A stretch of DNA of 64,000 nt. Source: Pseudomonas sp. KNUC1026 (GTDB taxonomy: Bacteria; Pseudomonadota; Gammaproteobacteria; Pseudomonadales; Pseudomonadaceae). Below the pieces are notes generated by a model, which made no database searches, was not told the DNA's origin, and worked only from the letters and a program-made list of their open reading frames with translations. The stretch covers positions 1,488,001-1,552,000 of the forward strand of contig NZ_CP087138.1 of NCBI RefSeq assembly GCF_021650705.1. Reading direction: 5' to 3'. Shown here in pieces: positions 27,882 to 36,548 of the stretch. Within the stretch, counting starts at the first letter, position 1. Every line of letters starts with the position of its first letter. Both the position numbers and the translations under genes were made by a program.

Positions 27882-27972
27882 AGCTTCTAGCTTCTAGCTT
27901 CTAGCGTCTAGCGTCTAGCGTCTAGCGTCTAGCTTCTAGCTTCTAGCTTCTAGCTTCTAGCTTGCAGCTTCA
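27882..27972. repeat. 7-bp tandem repeat (AGCTTCT/AGCGTCT)
   Basis: Eleven consecutive 7-bp units: three AGCTTCT, four AGCGTCT, four AGCTTCT (27882-27958), then two degenerate copies. The array runs into the stop codon of tas and lies between tas and the DUF1624 operon. The block structure points to expansion by slippage or unequal exchange. Confidence 0.9.
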
Positions 27973-29007
27973 AGGCGCCGGGTTGGGCTGGCGCTGGTGA
28001 ATGGCCTCGATCCCTTCGAGCACCTCTGCCGACAGCACCAGTTGAGCACTTTCCAGGTTGCTCGCCAGCTGTTCGAGCGAAGTAGCGCCAATGATATTGC
28101 TGGTCACGAACGGCTGCTGAGTCACGAACGCCAATGCCATCTGCGCAGCATCCAGCCCATGTTCACGGGCCAGTTTCACATAGGCCTCGGTCGCCGCCAG
28201 CGCTTGCGGGTTGTTGTAGCGCTGGAAGCGTTCGAACAAGGTCAGGCGCGCTTTGGCCGGGCGTGCGCCGTTCAGGTACTTGCCCGCCAGCACGCCGAAA
28301 GCCAGAGGCGAGTAGGCCAGCAAGCCGATCTGCTCGCGCAGGGCGATCTCGGCCAGGCCCACCTCGAAGGTGCGGTTGAGCAGGTTGTAGGGGTTCTGGA
28401 TCGACACCGCTCTCGGCCAGCCACGGCTCTCGGCCAGTTGCGCAAAACGCATCGTGCCCCATGGCGTTTCATTGGACAGCCCGATGTGGCGTACCTTGCC
28501 GGCCTTGACCAGCTCGTCGAGCACTTCCAGGGTTTCCTCGATGGGCGTCGATTGATTGTCCGGGTCATGGGTATAGCCCAGTTCGCCGAAGCAATTGGTC
28601 TTGCGGTCCGGCCAGTGCAGTTGATAGAGGTCCAGGTAATCGGTGTTCAGGCGCTTGAGGCTGGCCTCCAGCGCCTGGGTGATGTTCTTGCGGTCCAGTT
28701 GCAGATTGCCGTCGCGGATGTGGTCCATGCGGCCGGGGCCGACCACCTTGCTGGCCAGCACCCAGTCGGCACGGTCGCCGTACGTCCTGAAGTAATTGCC
28801 GATGATGCGTTCGGTGGTGGCATAGGTTTCTGCGCCCGGTGGCACCGGGTACATCTCGGCGGTGTCGAGCACATTGACCTTGGCATCCTTGGCCAGGCGG
28901 ATCTGCTCGAAGGCCTCGGCCTCGGTATTCTGTTCGCCCCAGGTCATGGTGCCGAGGGTGATGGCGCTGACGTTCAGGCCAGTGCGGCCCAGTTCGCGGT
29001 ATTCCAT
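27970..29007 (-). CDS. tas: NADP(H)-dependent aldo-keto reductase Tas
   Basis: A 345-residue aldo-keto reductase matching Tas in length and motifs: LGRTGLNVSAITLGTMTWGEQN at the start, catalytic Asp/Tyr in VLDTAEMYPVPP, Lys in LASKVVG, His in YQLHWPDRKTN, and the cofactor-binding end ATSLEQLASNL. Tas enzymes are cytosolic NADPH-dependent carbonyl reductases; E. coli Tas can bypass a prephenate dehydrogenase defect. It is monocistronic as far as can be seen, and its 3' end abuts the 7-bp repeat. Confidence 0.93.
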   Translation of the reverse strand: MEYRELGRTGLNVSAITLGTMTWGEQNTEAEAFEQIRLAKDAKVNVLDTAEMYPVPPGAETYATTERIIGNYFRTYGDRADWVLASKVVGPGRMDHIRDGNLQLDRKNITQALEASLKRLNTDYLDLYQLHWPDRKTNCFGELGYTHDPDNQSTPIEETLEVLDELVKAGKVRHIGLSNETPWGTMRFAQLAESRGWPRAVSIQNPYNLLNRTFEVGLAEIALREQIGLLAYSPLAFGVLAGKYLNGARPAKARLTLFERFQRYNNPQALAATEAYVKLAREHGLDAAQMALAFVTQQPFVTSNIIGATSLEQLASNLESAQLVLSAEVLEGIEAIHQRQPNPAP

Positions 29008-29177
29008 TGGATATCCTTGTGGCTGTCGGCGCGGGCGCAGGCCCGGCCTGTACGTGGAGGATGAAGGGATCGAAGGGTAGCGCGAGGCGCCCTTTTGTCG
29101 GAAATATTTAGCAAACTAATTATTTCGAGCCCATGGCCTGGGTTATCATACAACCGCCATGGGCAAGGCTCCCCTCC

Positions 29178-29230
29178 GTGCCCGGCATTCGTGATCGTAC
29201 CGGCTTGAGTTCGAGAAGCCGGCCGGGCAC
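29178..29230 (+). other. Two-tier hairpin in the leader of the small membrane protein gene
   Basis: Within the 297-base gap between tas and the gene at 29305, the outer arms GTGCCCGG (29178) and CCGGGCAC (29223) and the inner arms CCGGCTT (29200) and AAGCCGG (29216) all pair perfectly, enclosing a 9-base loop. The two right arms abut; the left arms are 14 bases apart. This forms a bulged stem of 15 bp. It could be a structured 5' leader or an old terminator; the AT-rich stretch before it (29101-29150) probably carries divergent promoters. Confidence 0.5.
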
Positions 29231-29304
29231 CGAGCTTTGTTCGATGGTCGATCGGCGCAATCGCGCTGCACTGTCCATTTCCGATAGAGGTTCAAAGAGT
29301 TGCC

Positions 29305-29559
29305 ATGGGGCGCCAAGTACTGATGTACCTGTCTCACGCTGTTAAACGCATCGTTGAAGGTTTGACCCCGCAGGCGCGGGATGACGCACACGAAACGCAG
29401 GGCATTTCGCTCGCTTCGGTGCTGATGATCGTAGGTCTGTCGATCTACATCGCAGGTGGCCTGGGCTATTACGCCAAAGCTCACCTCTGGGACACACTCA
29501 ACGAGCAACAAAAGGCAATCGTCGTTCAGGCCATGATGACCAACGACCAGATGCTCTGA
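29305..29559 (+). CDS. Small single-TM protein, unknown function
   Basis: An 84-residue protein with one confident TM helix (about residues 36-56, LASVLMIVGLSIYIAGGLGY) between a basic N-terminal part (SHAVKRIVEG) and a polar C-terminus. The topology is probably cytoplasmic N-terminus. The ATG follows AAAGAG; a second ATG at 29323 is possible. I do not recognise the family, but the clean TM, its own leader and consistent codon use support expression. Confidence 0.65.
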   Translation: MGRQVLMYLSHAVKRIVEGLTPQARDDAHETQGISLASVLMIVGLSIYIAGGLGYYAKAHLWDTLNEQQKAIVVQAMMTNDQML

Positions 29560-29615
29560 CGCAACACCCCTGCTGCACATCCGCTCAGAAGAAGCGGCAT
29601 TTCCAAGAACAAGAT

Positions 29616-30746
29616 TCATACCGGTGGCTGGCGCTCTACATCCTGGGGTTTCACGGGTTCGTGAACATCCGGGCGGTCGGTGCGTGTCGAGATTTCGGCG
29701 CGCAACAGCGGCAGGCACTGCGGATATTCCCGGTTGATCCAGGTGATCAGGCGCTCGCGCATGTGGCAGCGGGCATCCCAGTTCCTGGACGAATCGGCCG
29801 AGCTGAGCAGAATGCGCACCTGCATCGATTTTTCGCCGGTGTCGGTGACCTGCAGCACGCTCACTCGGCCGTCCCACAGGTGGGGAATCTCGTCGCACAC
29901 GCGCTTGACCTCCTCGCGCAGCGCCTCCAGGGGCAGGGAATAGTCGACCCAGAGAAACACCGAGCCGATCAGCATCGACGCGCTTCGCGTCCAGTTCTGG
30001 AACGGCTTCTCGATGAAGTAGGTCAGCGGCACCACCAGGCGCCGCTCGTCCCAGATCTTGACCACCACGTAGCTTCCGGTGATTTCCTCGATCCGCCCCC
30101 ATTCGCCCTCGACGATCACCACGTCGTCGAGGCGGATGGGCTGCGAGATCGCGATCTGCAGGCCTGCGATCAGATTGCCCAGCACCGGCTTGGCCGCAAA
30201 CCCTGCCGCCAGCCCGGCCAGGCCCGCCGAGGCCAGCAGGCTGGTGCCGATCTGCTTGACCGCCGGAAAGCTCATCAGCATCAGCCCGGTGCCGAACAGG
30301 ATCACCACCACGTTCAGGCAACGCACCAGCACGCGTACCTGGGTCTGGATGCGCCGCGCAGCCAGGTTGTCTTCCACCTCGAGCGGGTTGCGCAGCGCCA
30401 CGGTTTCCGCCACCGCGCGCACGCAGCGCAGCGCCAGCCAGATGAACGCCGCGACAACCAGCAAGCCGTTGGTGTGCCGTACGCTCTTGATCAGGTAGAG
30501 GTCATCGGGCGCTCCGGTCCAGACCGACTGCAACGCCAGCAACGGCAACAACCAGAGGCTGGGTTTTTCGGAATGCTTGATCAGCTGCTGCGCCAGCAAG
30601 AAGCTGTTGGCCAACCGCCGCAGCACGATCAACCCCACCCACCGCACCACCAACACCACCAGCACCGCGATCGCTGCCGCGATCAACGTGCTCAGCCAGG
30701 GCAACGGCACCGCATCGAGCCAGCGCTCCGGAATCAGCTCATTCAT
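29616..30746 (-). CDS. MscS-family mechanosensitive ion channel
   Basis: A 376-residue membrane protein: three or more N-terminal TM segments, the pore helix and beta-domain signature GLAAGFAAKPVLGNLIAGL followed by ISQPIRLDDVVIVEGEWG and VEEIT-like GRIEEITGSYVVV, and a cytoplasmic C-terminal domain ending in a proline-containing tail. MscS channels open on membrane tension to release solutes during osmotic downshift. The ATG at 30746 (MNELIPERW) is preferred to a TTG at 30767. Confidence 0.92.
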   Translation of the reverse strand: MNELIPERWLDAVPLPWLSTLIAAAIAVLVVLVVRWVGLIVLRRLANSFLLAQQLIKHSEKPSLWLLPLLALQSVWTGAPDDLYLIKSVRHTNGLLVVAAFIWLALRCVRAVAETVALRNPLEVEDNLAARRIQTQVRVLVRCLNVVVILFGTGLMLMSFPAVKQIGTSLLASAGLAGLAAGFAAKPVLGNLIAGLQIAISQPIRLDDVVIVEGEWGRIEEITGSYVVVKIWDERRLVVPLTYFIEKPFQNWTRSASMLIGSVFLWVDYSLPLEALREEVKRVCDEIPHLWDGRVSVLQVTDTGEKSMQVRILLSSADSSRNWDARCHMRERLITWINREYPQCLPLLRAEISTRTDRPDVHEPVKPQDVERQPPV

Positions 30747-30789
30747 GGGCCACCACACGAAGCTCAAGGGTCAGTGATTAACGACCCTC

Positions 30790-30972
30790 TTGGGTAGCTA
30801 CAAGTTTCAAGCGGCAAGCGGCAAGCTAGACCGCAGCGAGGCTGCTTGAGGCTACAGGCTCAAAGCTTTCAGCTGCTGAGGACAGCCGTAAGTTTCAAGC
30901 GGCAAGTAGCGATCTGAACGGCCCCGCGAGCTAGCTTGCAGCTACAAGCTTGAAGCTTGCAGCTGCTTACGA
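30790..30972. repeat. Intergenic imperfect repeats (AAGCTTGCAGCT-type)
   Basis: The 17-mer AAGTTTCAAGCGGCAAG occurs twice (30802-30818 and 30890-30906), interspersed with short inverted elements such as AGCTTGCAGCTACAAGCTT (30932-30950) and AAGCTTGCAGCT (30954-30965). No gene is supported here. The 3' end of the response regulator gene overlaps the last element. The composition recalls the 7-bp array at 27882, which also ends AGCTTGCAGCTTCA. Confidence 0.6.
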
Positions 30973-31638
30973 AGGAAGCCAGGTGGCGAAGTCGACTTCG
31001 CGGGCGCTGAGGATGGCCTGCACGCGGTTGTGCACGCCCAGTTTGCGCAGGATCGCCGAGACGTGCGCCTTGACCGTGGTTTCAGCAATGGCCAGGTGGT
31101 AGGCGATCATCTTGTTCGATTCGCCGCGCGCCATGCGCTCGAGCACCTGCAGCTGCTTGCGGGTGAGGGCACGCAGCAGCTCGGCGGGCACGCCATTGGT
31201 GCTGGCGCCAGCGGGCTGGCCAGCAGAGGCGCTGGCGCCGCTGCGGATGATTTCAGGCGGCAGGTAGACGTTGCCGTCCAGCACCTGGCCAAGCGCTGCG
31301 GTGATCTGCTGGCGCGGTGCCGACTTGCTGATGAACCCCACCGCGCCGCAGGTGATGGCTTGCAGCACCACGTGTTTGTCCTGCTCGGCCGAGACGATGA
31401 CCACCGGCACGGTGGGTGCTTCATTGCGCAGGTTCACCAGCCCGCCGAGCCCGTGCATGCCGGGCATGTTCAGGTCGAGCAGGATCAGGTCGAGGGTTTC
31501 ATCGGCGCGGGCACGGGCGAGGGTTTCGGGCAGGTCGCAGGTCTGGCTCACCTGGCAGTGTTCGAAGCTCGAGGCCAGCACGCTGTGAATGGCATCACGA
31601 AACAGCGGATGGTCGTCGGCGATCAGGATGTTGTACAC
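30967..31638 (-). CDS. LuxR/NarL-family response regulator (ErdR/AgmR-like)
   Basis: A 223-residue regulator: receiver with DD at 8-9, phosphoacceptor Asp in [17 protein letters not shown] and Lys in FISKSAP, then a GerE-type HTH ([22 protein letters not shown]... and [15 protein letters not shown]). The sequence closely resembles P. aeruginosa AgmR/ErbR and P. putida ErdR, which act in the regulation of alcohol (ethanol, glycerol) oxidation. No kinase or dehydrogenase is adjacent, so the paralogue identity stays open. It starts with GTG. Confidence 0.88.
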   Translation of the reverse strand: MYNILIADDHPLFRDAIHSVLASSFEHCQVSQTCDLPETLARARADETLDLILLDLNMPGMHGLGGLVNLRNEAPTVPVVIVSAEQDKHVVLQAITCGAVGFISKSAPRQQITAALGQVLDGNVYLPPEIIRSGASASAGQPAGASTNGVPAELLRALTRKQLQVLERMARGESNKMIAYHLAIAETTVKAHVSAILRKLGVHNRVQAILSAREVDFATWLPS

Positions 31639-31731
31639 GGTGGGTCACCTTCATTGTTCTTGGCGGACGCGCGCCCATGATAGGCCGCCTGCCACCTTCG
31701 GCGCGGAAAACTCGTACCAAAGTAGGAAAGT

Positions 31732-32646
31732 TCAGCGCGCACTGCCGCCAAAAGCGCCCACCTCCTGCGCCAGCATGCCGAGCAAGCGGCTGGCGCCCAC
31801 GCTCAATTGCCGGCCCAGGCGGGTGATCAACTGCGCCTCGGGCCGGGCGAACACCTCATGCAGCAAGGGCAGCGCCACCAGGCTGCCCTCCGCCAGCTCC
31901 TGTTCGGCGACGAACGCCGGCAACAACGTAACGCCACCTTCGACGGCATAGCGCTTGAGCATCGCCAGGGTGTTGCAGGTGAGGGTAGGGGTCAGCACCA
32001 CGCCCAGCTGATGTTCGGCGTGGGTGAGGATCTGCCGAATGCCGTAGGCCGCACCGGGCAGCGCCAGGCTGTGGCGGTCCAGGCCTTGCAGGCTGATAGC
32101 GCCGGGTTCGCGTGCCAGGGGGTGGCCAGGGGCGACGATCACCCGCACCGGCTGAGCATGGAGCACATGAGCGCGGATCTTCGGATCGTTGGCCGGGTTG
32201 AACACCAGGCCCAGGTGGGCTTCGTCTTCCACCACCTGGCGGATCACCTCGTTGCTGCCGGCGATGTTCACCCTCAGCTCGATGCGCGGGTAGCGCTCGG
32301 AAAACCGCGCCAGGGTGCCGGCCAATGCATCCATGAAGCCTTCACCCGAAGCCAGCACCAACGTACCGCTCTGCAAGCCGCGCAAGGCTTGCAGTGAGTC
32401 CAGCAGCACCTCCTGCTGGGCCATGCGCTGGCGGTAGTAATCCAGCACGCGCTCGCCTGCTTCGGTCGGCTTCACGCCGCGGCGGTGGCGCTCCAGCAGC
32501 GCGGCGCTCAGCTCATGTTCGAGCTGGGCGATGTGCCGGCTCACGGCAGAAGGGGCGACGTCCAGCGCGTCCGCGGCAGCACGTACGCTGCCCAGCCGCA
32601 CGGCTTCGAAGAAGTAGTGGATGTGGCGGTCCTGAACCAAGCTCAT
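31732..32646 (-). CDS. LysR-type regulator of the adjacent dehydrogenase cluster
   Basis: A 304-residue LTTR: N-terminal winged HTH (HYFFEAVRLGSVRAAADAL and VAPSAVSRHIAQLEHEL) and a periplasmic-binding-like effector domain. It is divergent from the dehydrogenase gene at 32764; the 117-base gap contains a T-N11-A palindrome at 32659, 13 bases from its own ATG, as expected for an autoregulating LTTR that activates its neighbour. The effector is unknown. Confidence 0.9.
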   Translation of the reverse strand: MSLVQDRHIHYFFEAVRLGSVRAAADALDVAPSAVSRHIAQLEHELSAALLERHRRGVKPTEAGERVLDYYRQRMAQQEVLLDSLQALRGLQSGTLVLASGEGFMDALAGTLARFSERYPRIELRVNIAGSNEVIRQVVEDEAHLGLVFNPANDPKIRAHVLHAQPVRVIVAPGHPLAREPGAISLQGLDRHSLALPGAAYGIRQILTHAEHQLGVVLTPTLTCNTLAMLKRYAVEGGVTLLPAFVAEQELAEGSLVALPLLHEVFARPEAQLITRLGRQLSVGASRLLGMLAQEVGAFGGSAR

Positions 32647-32658
32647 GTCGCACCTGTG

Positions 32659-32673
32659 TTGCGATTAGCGCAA
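32659..32673. promoter_or_regulatory. LysR-type operator (TTGC-N5-GCGCAA)
   Basis: TTGCGATTAGCGCAA contains the perfect inverted repeat TTGCG/CGCAA and fits T-N11-A. It lies in the divergent promoter of the LysR gene and the beta-hydroxyacid dehydrogenase gene. A similar site is found at 36340. Confidence 0.7.
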
Positions 32674-32763
32674 CGAAATTCGAATGTCCTGATTATTGCT
32701 GTCATATCTCAGCGATGTCCATACTCGGCCCCAGCATTCCAAAGCACTCGAGGCGGGCGGTTC

Positions 32764-33651
32764 ATGGCGATCACGGTAGGCATCATCGGGCTGGGCAACA
32801 TGGGCGGCGGCATGGCCGCGACGCTGGCGAGCAAGGGTTTCGACGTACGCGGCTTCGACCCCGCGCCGGCCGCTCGAGACGCCGCTGCGCGCAAGGGTGT
32901 GAAGGCCAGCGCCGAACGCGCCGAGGTGATCGCTGCCGCGCAGGTATTGATCCTCTCGCTGCCCAAGGCCGAGCACGTGCAGGCCGTGTGCCTGGGCGAG
33001 CAGGGCGTGCTTGCCCTTGGCCAGCCAGGCCTTGTGGTGGTCGACACCACCACCTCGACCGCCGCGATGAGCCGCGAAGTGGCCCAGGCCCTGGCCGCAC
33101 GTGGCATCGGTTTTCTTGATGCGCCGGTGTCCGGCGGGCCCAAGGGCGCGGCCAGCGGCACCATGAGCATGGTCATCGGCGGCGCTGCCGAGCACCTGGC
33201 CGCGGCGCAACCTGTGCTCGAAGCCATGAGCGGCGCCCGTGTGCATGTGGGCGATACCGGCGCCGGCAACGTCGCCAAGATCGCCAACAACCTGCTGGCC
33301 GCTGCACACCTGATCACCACCGCCGAGGCCTTGAGCCTGGCCGCCAGGGCAGGAGTGCCCCCTGAGCGGTTGCTCGAAGGTATCAACGCAGGTTCAGGCC
33401 GCAGCGCCGCCAGCCAGGTGATGTTCCCCACCTGGGTGCTCAATGGTGCCTATGACTCCGGCTTCAGCATGGCGCTGATGCGCAAGGACGTGGGCCTGGC
33501 CCAGGCCCTTGCCGAAGAACTGGGCGCTGAGCTGCCGCTGGCGCGCCTGGTCGGCCAGCTGTGGCAGGCCAGTGCCGAAACCCTGCCCGATGGCAATGAC
33601 TTCTGCTGCATCGCCCAACGCACCGATGCCGCCCTGTTCGGAGATAAATGA
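32764..33651 (+). CDS. NAD(P)-dependent beta-hydroxyacid dehydrogenase (3-hydroxyisobutyrate/L-threonate dehydrogenase-like)
   Basis: A 295-residue enzyme with the Rossmann motif GIIGLGNMGGGMA (6-18), the substrate motif DAPVSGGPKGAASGTMSM near residue 120 and the catalytic Lys in GAGNVAKIANNLL near residue 173. The family oxidises 3-hydroxy acids (hydroxyisobutyrate, tartronate semialdehyde, L-threonate). The genes usually found with threonate or glycerate pathways are absent, so the substrate is open. It is the first gene of the LysR-controlled cluster and is followed by the aldehyde dehydrogenase after 1 base. Confidence 0.88.
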   Translation: MAITVGIIGLGNMGGGMAATLASKGFDVRGFDPAPAARDAAARKGVKASAERAEVIAAAQVLILSLPKAEHVQAVCLGEQGVLALGQPGLVVVDTTTSTAAMSREVAQALAARGIGFLDAPVSGGPKGAASGTMSMVIGGAAEHLAAAQPVLEAMSGARVHVGDTGAGNVAKIANNLLAAAHLITTAEALSLAARAGVPPERLLEGINAGSGRSAASQVMFPTWVLNGAYDSGFSMALMRKDVGLAQALAEELGAELPLARLVGQLWQASAETLPDGNDFCCIAQRTDAALFGDK

Positions 33652-33652
33652 C

Positions 33653-35168
33653 ATGAGCTGGAACACCCTTAACGAACTGATGCAGCCCTTCTGGGGCGCG
33701 CGCACGCAAGTGGCCAGCCTGATCGGCGGTGAGTGGGTCGAAGGCGATGGCGAGCCGGTGCAGGTGCGCAACGCCCACGACGGCAGCCTGCTGATGCAGT
33801 ACGCCGATGCCAGCCCCACGCAGGTTGGCCGCATCGACGCTGCCGCACGAGCTGCGCAGGCGCAGTGGTGGGCGCTGACCGGCCAGGCTCGCGGCCGGAT
33901 CATGTACCAGGTCGGTGCGCTCTTGCGTGAACACGCCGCCACACTGGCCCGCATCGAAGCGATCAGCGCCAACAAGCCGATCCGCGATGCACGCGTGGAG
34001 GTGGCCAAGGTCGCCGAGATGTTCGAGTACTACGCCGGTTGGGCCGACAAGCTCCATGGCGAGGTGATCCCGGTGCCGACGACGCACCTGAACTACGTCA
34101 CCTACGAGCCCTTGGGCACGGTGCTGCAGATCACCCCGTGGAACGCGCCGATCTTCACCGGCGGCTGGCAGGTGGCGCCGGCTATCGCCGCCGGCAATGC
34201 GGTGATCCTCAAGCCTTCCGAGCTCACCCCTGACTTCTCTGGTGATCGGCGTGCTGGTCGAGCGGGCCGGTGCGCCCAAGGGGCTGGTCAACGTGATTGC
34301 AGGTTTTGGCCACAGCATCGGCCAGGCGCTGATCGCCCAGGCCGACATCCGCAAGGTGGTGTTCGTCGGCTCGCCCGCCACCGGCAGGCAGATCGCCACC
34401 GCCGCGGCCCAGCGTTGCATTCCGGCGGTGCTGGAGCTGGGCGGCAAGTCCGCCAACATCGTGTTCGAGGACGCTGATCTGGAGGTGGCCTTGCGTGGCG
34501 CCCAGGCAGCGATTTTCTCCGGCGCCGGGCAAAGCTGCGTATCCGGCTCGCGGCTGCTGGTGCAGGCCTCGATCTTCGAGCGCTTTACTCGCGCCCTGGC
34601 CGAGGCCGCGCAGCAGTTCAGCGTCGGTGACCCGTTGAGCGAGCACACTCAGATCGGCCCGATCAACAACCCCAAACAGTTTGCCCATGTCAAAGGCATG
34701 GTCGAGGCCGCGCTGCAGGGCGGTGCTCGGCTGGTGGGTGAGGGCGCCGTGCCGGTGCCGGAGGGCAGCGGCTACTACGTCAACCCCACGGTGCTGGCCG
34801 GTGACAACGCCATGGCCTGCGCCCAGGACGAAATCTTTGGCCCGGTGGTGGTGGCGATTCCTTTCGAAACCGAGGCCGATGCCGTGCGCATCGCCAACGA
34901 CAGCCGCTTTGGCCTGGCCGGCGCGGTATGGACGCGCGACGTCGGCCGCGCGCACCGCGTGGCGCGCCAGGTGAAGGCTGGCACGTTCTGGGTCAACGGC
35001 TACAAGACCATCCACGTCAGCTCCCCCTTCGGAGGCTACGGCGAGAGCGGCTACGGCCGTTCCTCAGGCCTTGACGCGCTGCGTGAATACAGTGAGGTCA
35101 AAAGCGTCTGGGTCGAAACCGCCGCCACCCCCGCCGCCAGCTTCGGCTACGGCGCCAGCCTGGAGTGA
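33653..35168 (+). pseudogene. NAD(P)-dependent aldehyde dehydrogenase, frameshifted (probable sequence error)
   Basis: About 505 residues over two frames. The first frame covers LQITPWNAPIFTGGWQVAPAI and ends at KPSELTP. The second resumes at TSLVIGVLVERAGAPKGLVN and includes the general base in ELGGKSANIVF, the nucleophile in SGAGQSCVSGS, EIFGPVV and SPFGGYGESGYGR. The junction near 34228-34235 needs net -2 or +1. All catalytic residues are present. It would oxidise an aldehyde made or used by the neighbouring dehydrogenase and amidohydrolase. Its stop overlaps the GTG codon preceding the next gene. Confidence 0.88.
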
Positions 35169-35173
35169 ACCCG

Positions 35174-36331
35174 ATGCGTATCGATCCTGACCTGCTGGCC
35201 GAAGCCAGCACCTGGCGGCAGAGTTTTCACGCCCAGCCTGAGCTGGGGTTCGCCGAGCACAACACCTCGGCCCGGGTGGCCGAGTTGCTGCAAGGCTTTG
35301 GCCTGAAAGTACACCGCGGGCTGGGCGGCACGGGTGTCGTTGGCACCCTGGAGCGCGGCGACGGCCTCGTGATCGGCCTGCGCGCCGACATGGATGCGCT
35401 GCCGATTCAGGAGCTGGGCCAGTGCGCCCACCGCTCGCGCCACGAAGGCCGCATGCACGCCTGCGGCCACGACGGCCACACCGCCATGTTGCTGGCGGCG
35501 GCGCGCCACTTGAGCGGGCTGGACACCTTTCGCGGCACCGTGCACTTCATTTTCCAGCCGGCCGAGGAAAACCTCGGTGGCGCCCGCAAGATGATCGAAG
35601 ACGGGCTGTTCCAGCGCTTCCCGATGGACGCGGTGTATGGCCTGCACAACTGGCCGGGTCTGCCGGCCGGGCAGGTGGCGGTCAACCCCGGGGCGATGAT
35701 GGCCTCGCTGGACACCTTCGAGATCACCCTCACCGGCCAAGGCTGCCACGCGGCGATGCCCGAACGCGGGGCGGACCCGATCATGGCCGGTGCGCAGCTG
35801 ATCACCGCCTTGCAGAGCATCGTTTCGCGGCGCCTGTCGCCGCTGGACTCGGCGGTGGTGAGCATTACCCAGCTCAGTGCCGGCGAGGCGATCAACGTGA
35901 TTCCGGAAAAAGCGCTGCTGCGCGGCACGGTGCGCTGCTTGCAGACGCCGGTGCGTGAGCGCGTGCAACAACTGATCGGCGAGCTGGCCGAGCAGGTGCC
36001 GGCGCCGTTCGGCGTGCGCGGGGAATTGGCCTATCAGGTCGGCTACCCAGTCACCGAGAACCACCCGGACGCCGCCGCCGGCCTGTTCCGTGCGGCAGTG
36101 GCTGTGCTGGGTGAAGCCAACGTACGCTGGGGTTGCCCGCCTTCGATGGCGTCCGAAGATTTCGCCTTCATGTTGCAGGCCTGTCCTGGTGCCTACTTCT
36201 GGCTGGGGGTGGATGGCGAAACGCCGTCCCGCGCGCTGCACAACCCGTGGTACGACTTCAACGACCAGGTCATCGAGGCCGGTGTGAAAGTCTGGACCGA
36301 GCTGGTGGAGCAATCGTTACCCAGACGCTGA
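35174..36331 (+). CDS. M20 family amidohydrolase (hippurate/N-acyl-amino-acid hydrolase-like)
   Basis: A metallopeptidase-family amidohydrolase of 385 residues. Metal-binding motifs are ADMDALPI, ACGHDGHTAM and the Glu pair in QPAEENLGGARKM, followed by GCHAAMPERGADPI in the dimerisation lid and SEDFAFM near the end. Such enzymes cleave N-acyl or N-aroyl amino acids, for example hippurate or IAA-Asp. The ATG at 35174 has GGAG 8 bases upstream; a GTG at 35165 is the alternative. It belongs to the operon begun at 32764. Confidence 0.88.
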   Translation: MRIDPDLLAEASTWRQSFHAQPELGFAEHNTSARVAELLQGFGLKVHRGLGGTGVVGTLERGDGLVIGLRADMDALPIQELGQCAHRSRHEGRMHACGHDGHTAMLLAAARHLSGLDTFRGTVHFIFQPAEENLGGARKMIEDGLFQRFPMDAVYGLHNWPGLPAGQVAVNPGAMMASLDTFEITLTGQGCHAAMPERGADPIMAGAQLITALQSIVSRRLSPLDSAVVSITQLSAGEAINVIPEKALLRGTVRCLQTPVRERVQQLIGELAEQVPAPFGVRGELAYQVGYPVTENHPDAAAGLFRAAVAVLGEANVRWGCPPSMASEDFAFMLQACPGAYFWLGVDGETPSRALHNPWYDFNDQVIEAGVKVWTELVEQSLPRR

Positions 36332-36339
36332 GGAGAGTG

Positions 36340-36354
36340 TTGCTGCCAGCGCAA
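36340..36354. promoter_or_regulatory. Second LysR-type operator-like site before the DUF3100 gene
   Basis: TTGCTGCCAGCGCAA shares TTGC, the central A and GCGCAA with the site at 32659 (11 of 15 bases) and keeps the T-N11-A form. It lies 8 bases after the amidohydrolase stop and about 195 bases before the DUF3100 start, in a 217-base gap with no gene. This suggests that the same LysR protein controls the permease from its own promoter. Confidence 0.5.
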
Positions 36355-36548
36355 CGTTATGCGTATCGGTTGATATCGGTGCGCCGGCAGCCAGAAGGCA
36401 TAATGCCGCCATCGAAGTGACCGGCCCATCGACAACAACGCCGGCACCGCTACTGCTTTGAACACTGCCCCGGGCGCCCCGCGCGCCCCCTGAACAACCA
36501 CAACAATCTCTGGCCTCGCACGCGTGGCCAGCAGGTGAGGGGATCGTC

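Noticed and set aside
29146..30321. 391-residue open frame on the minus strand
   Set aside because: It overlaps the MscS channel gene in another frame on the same strand and shows no domain.
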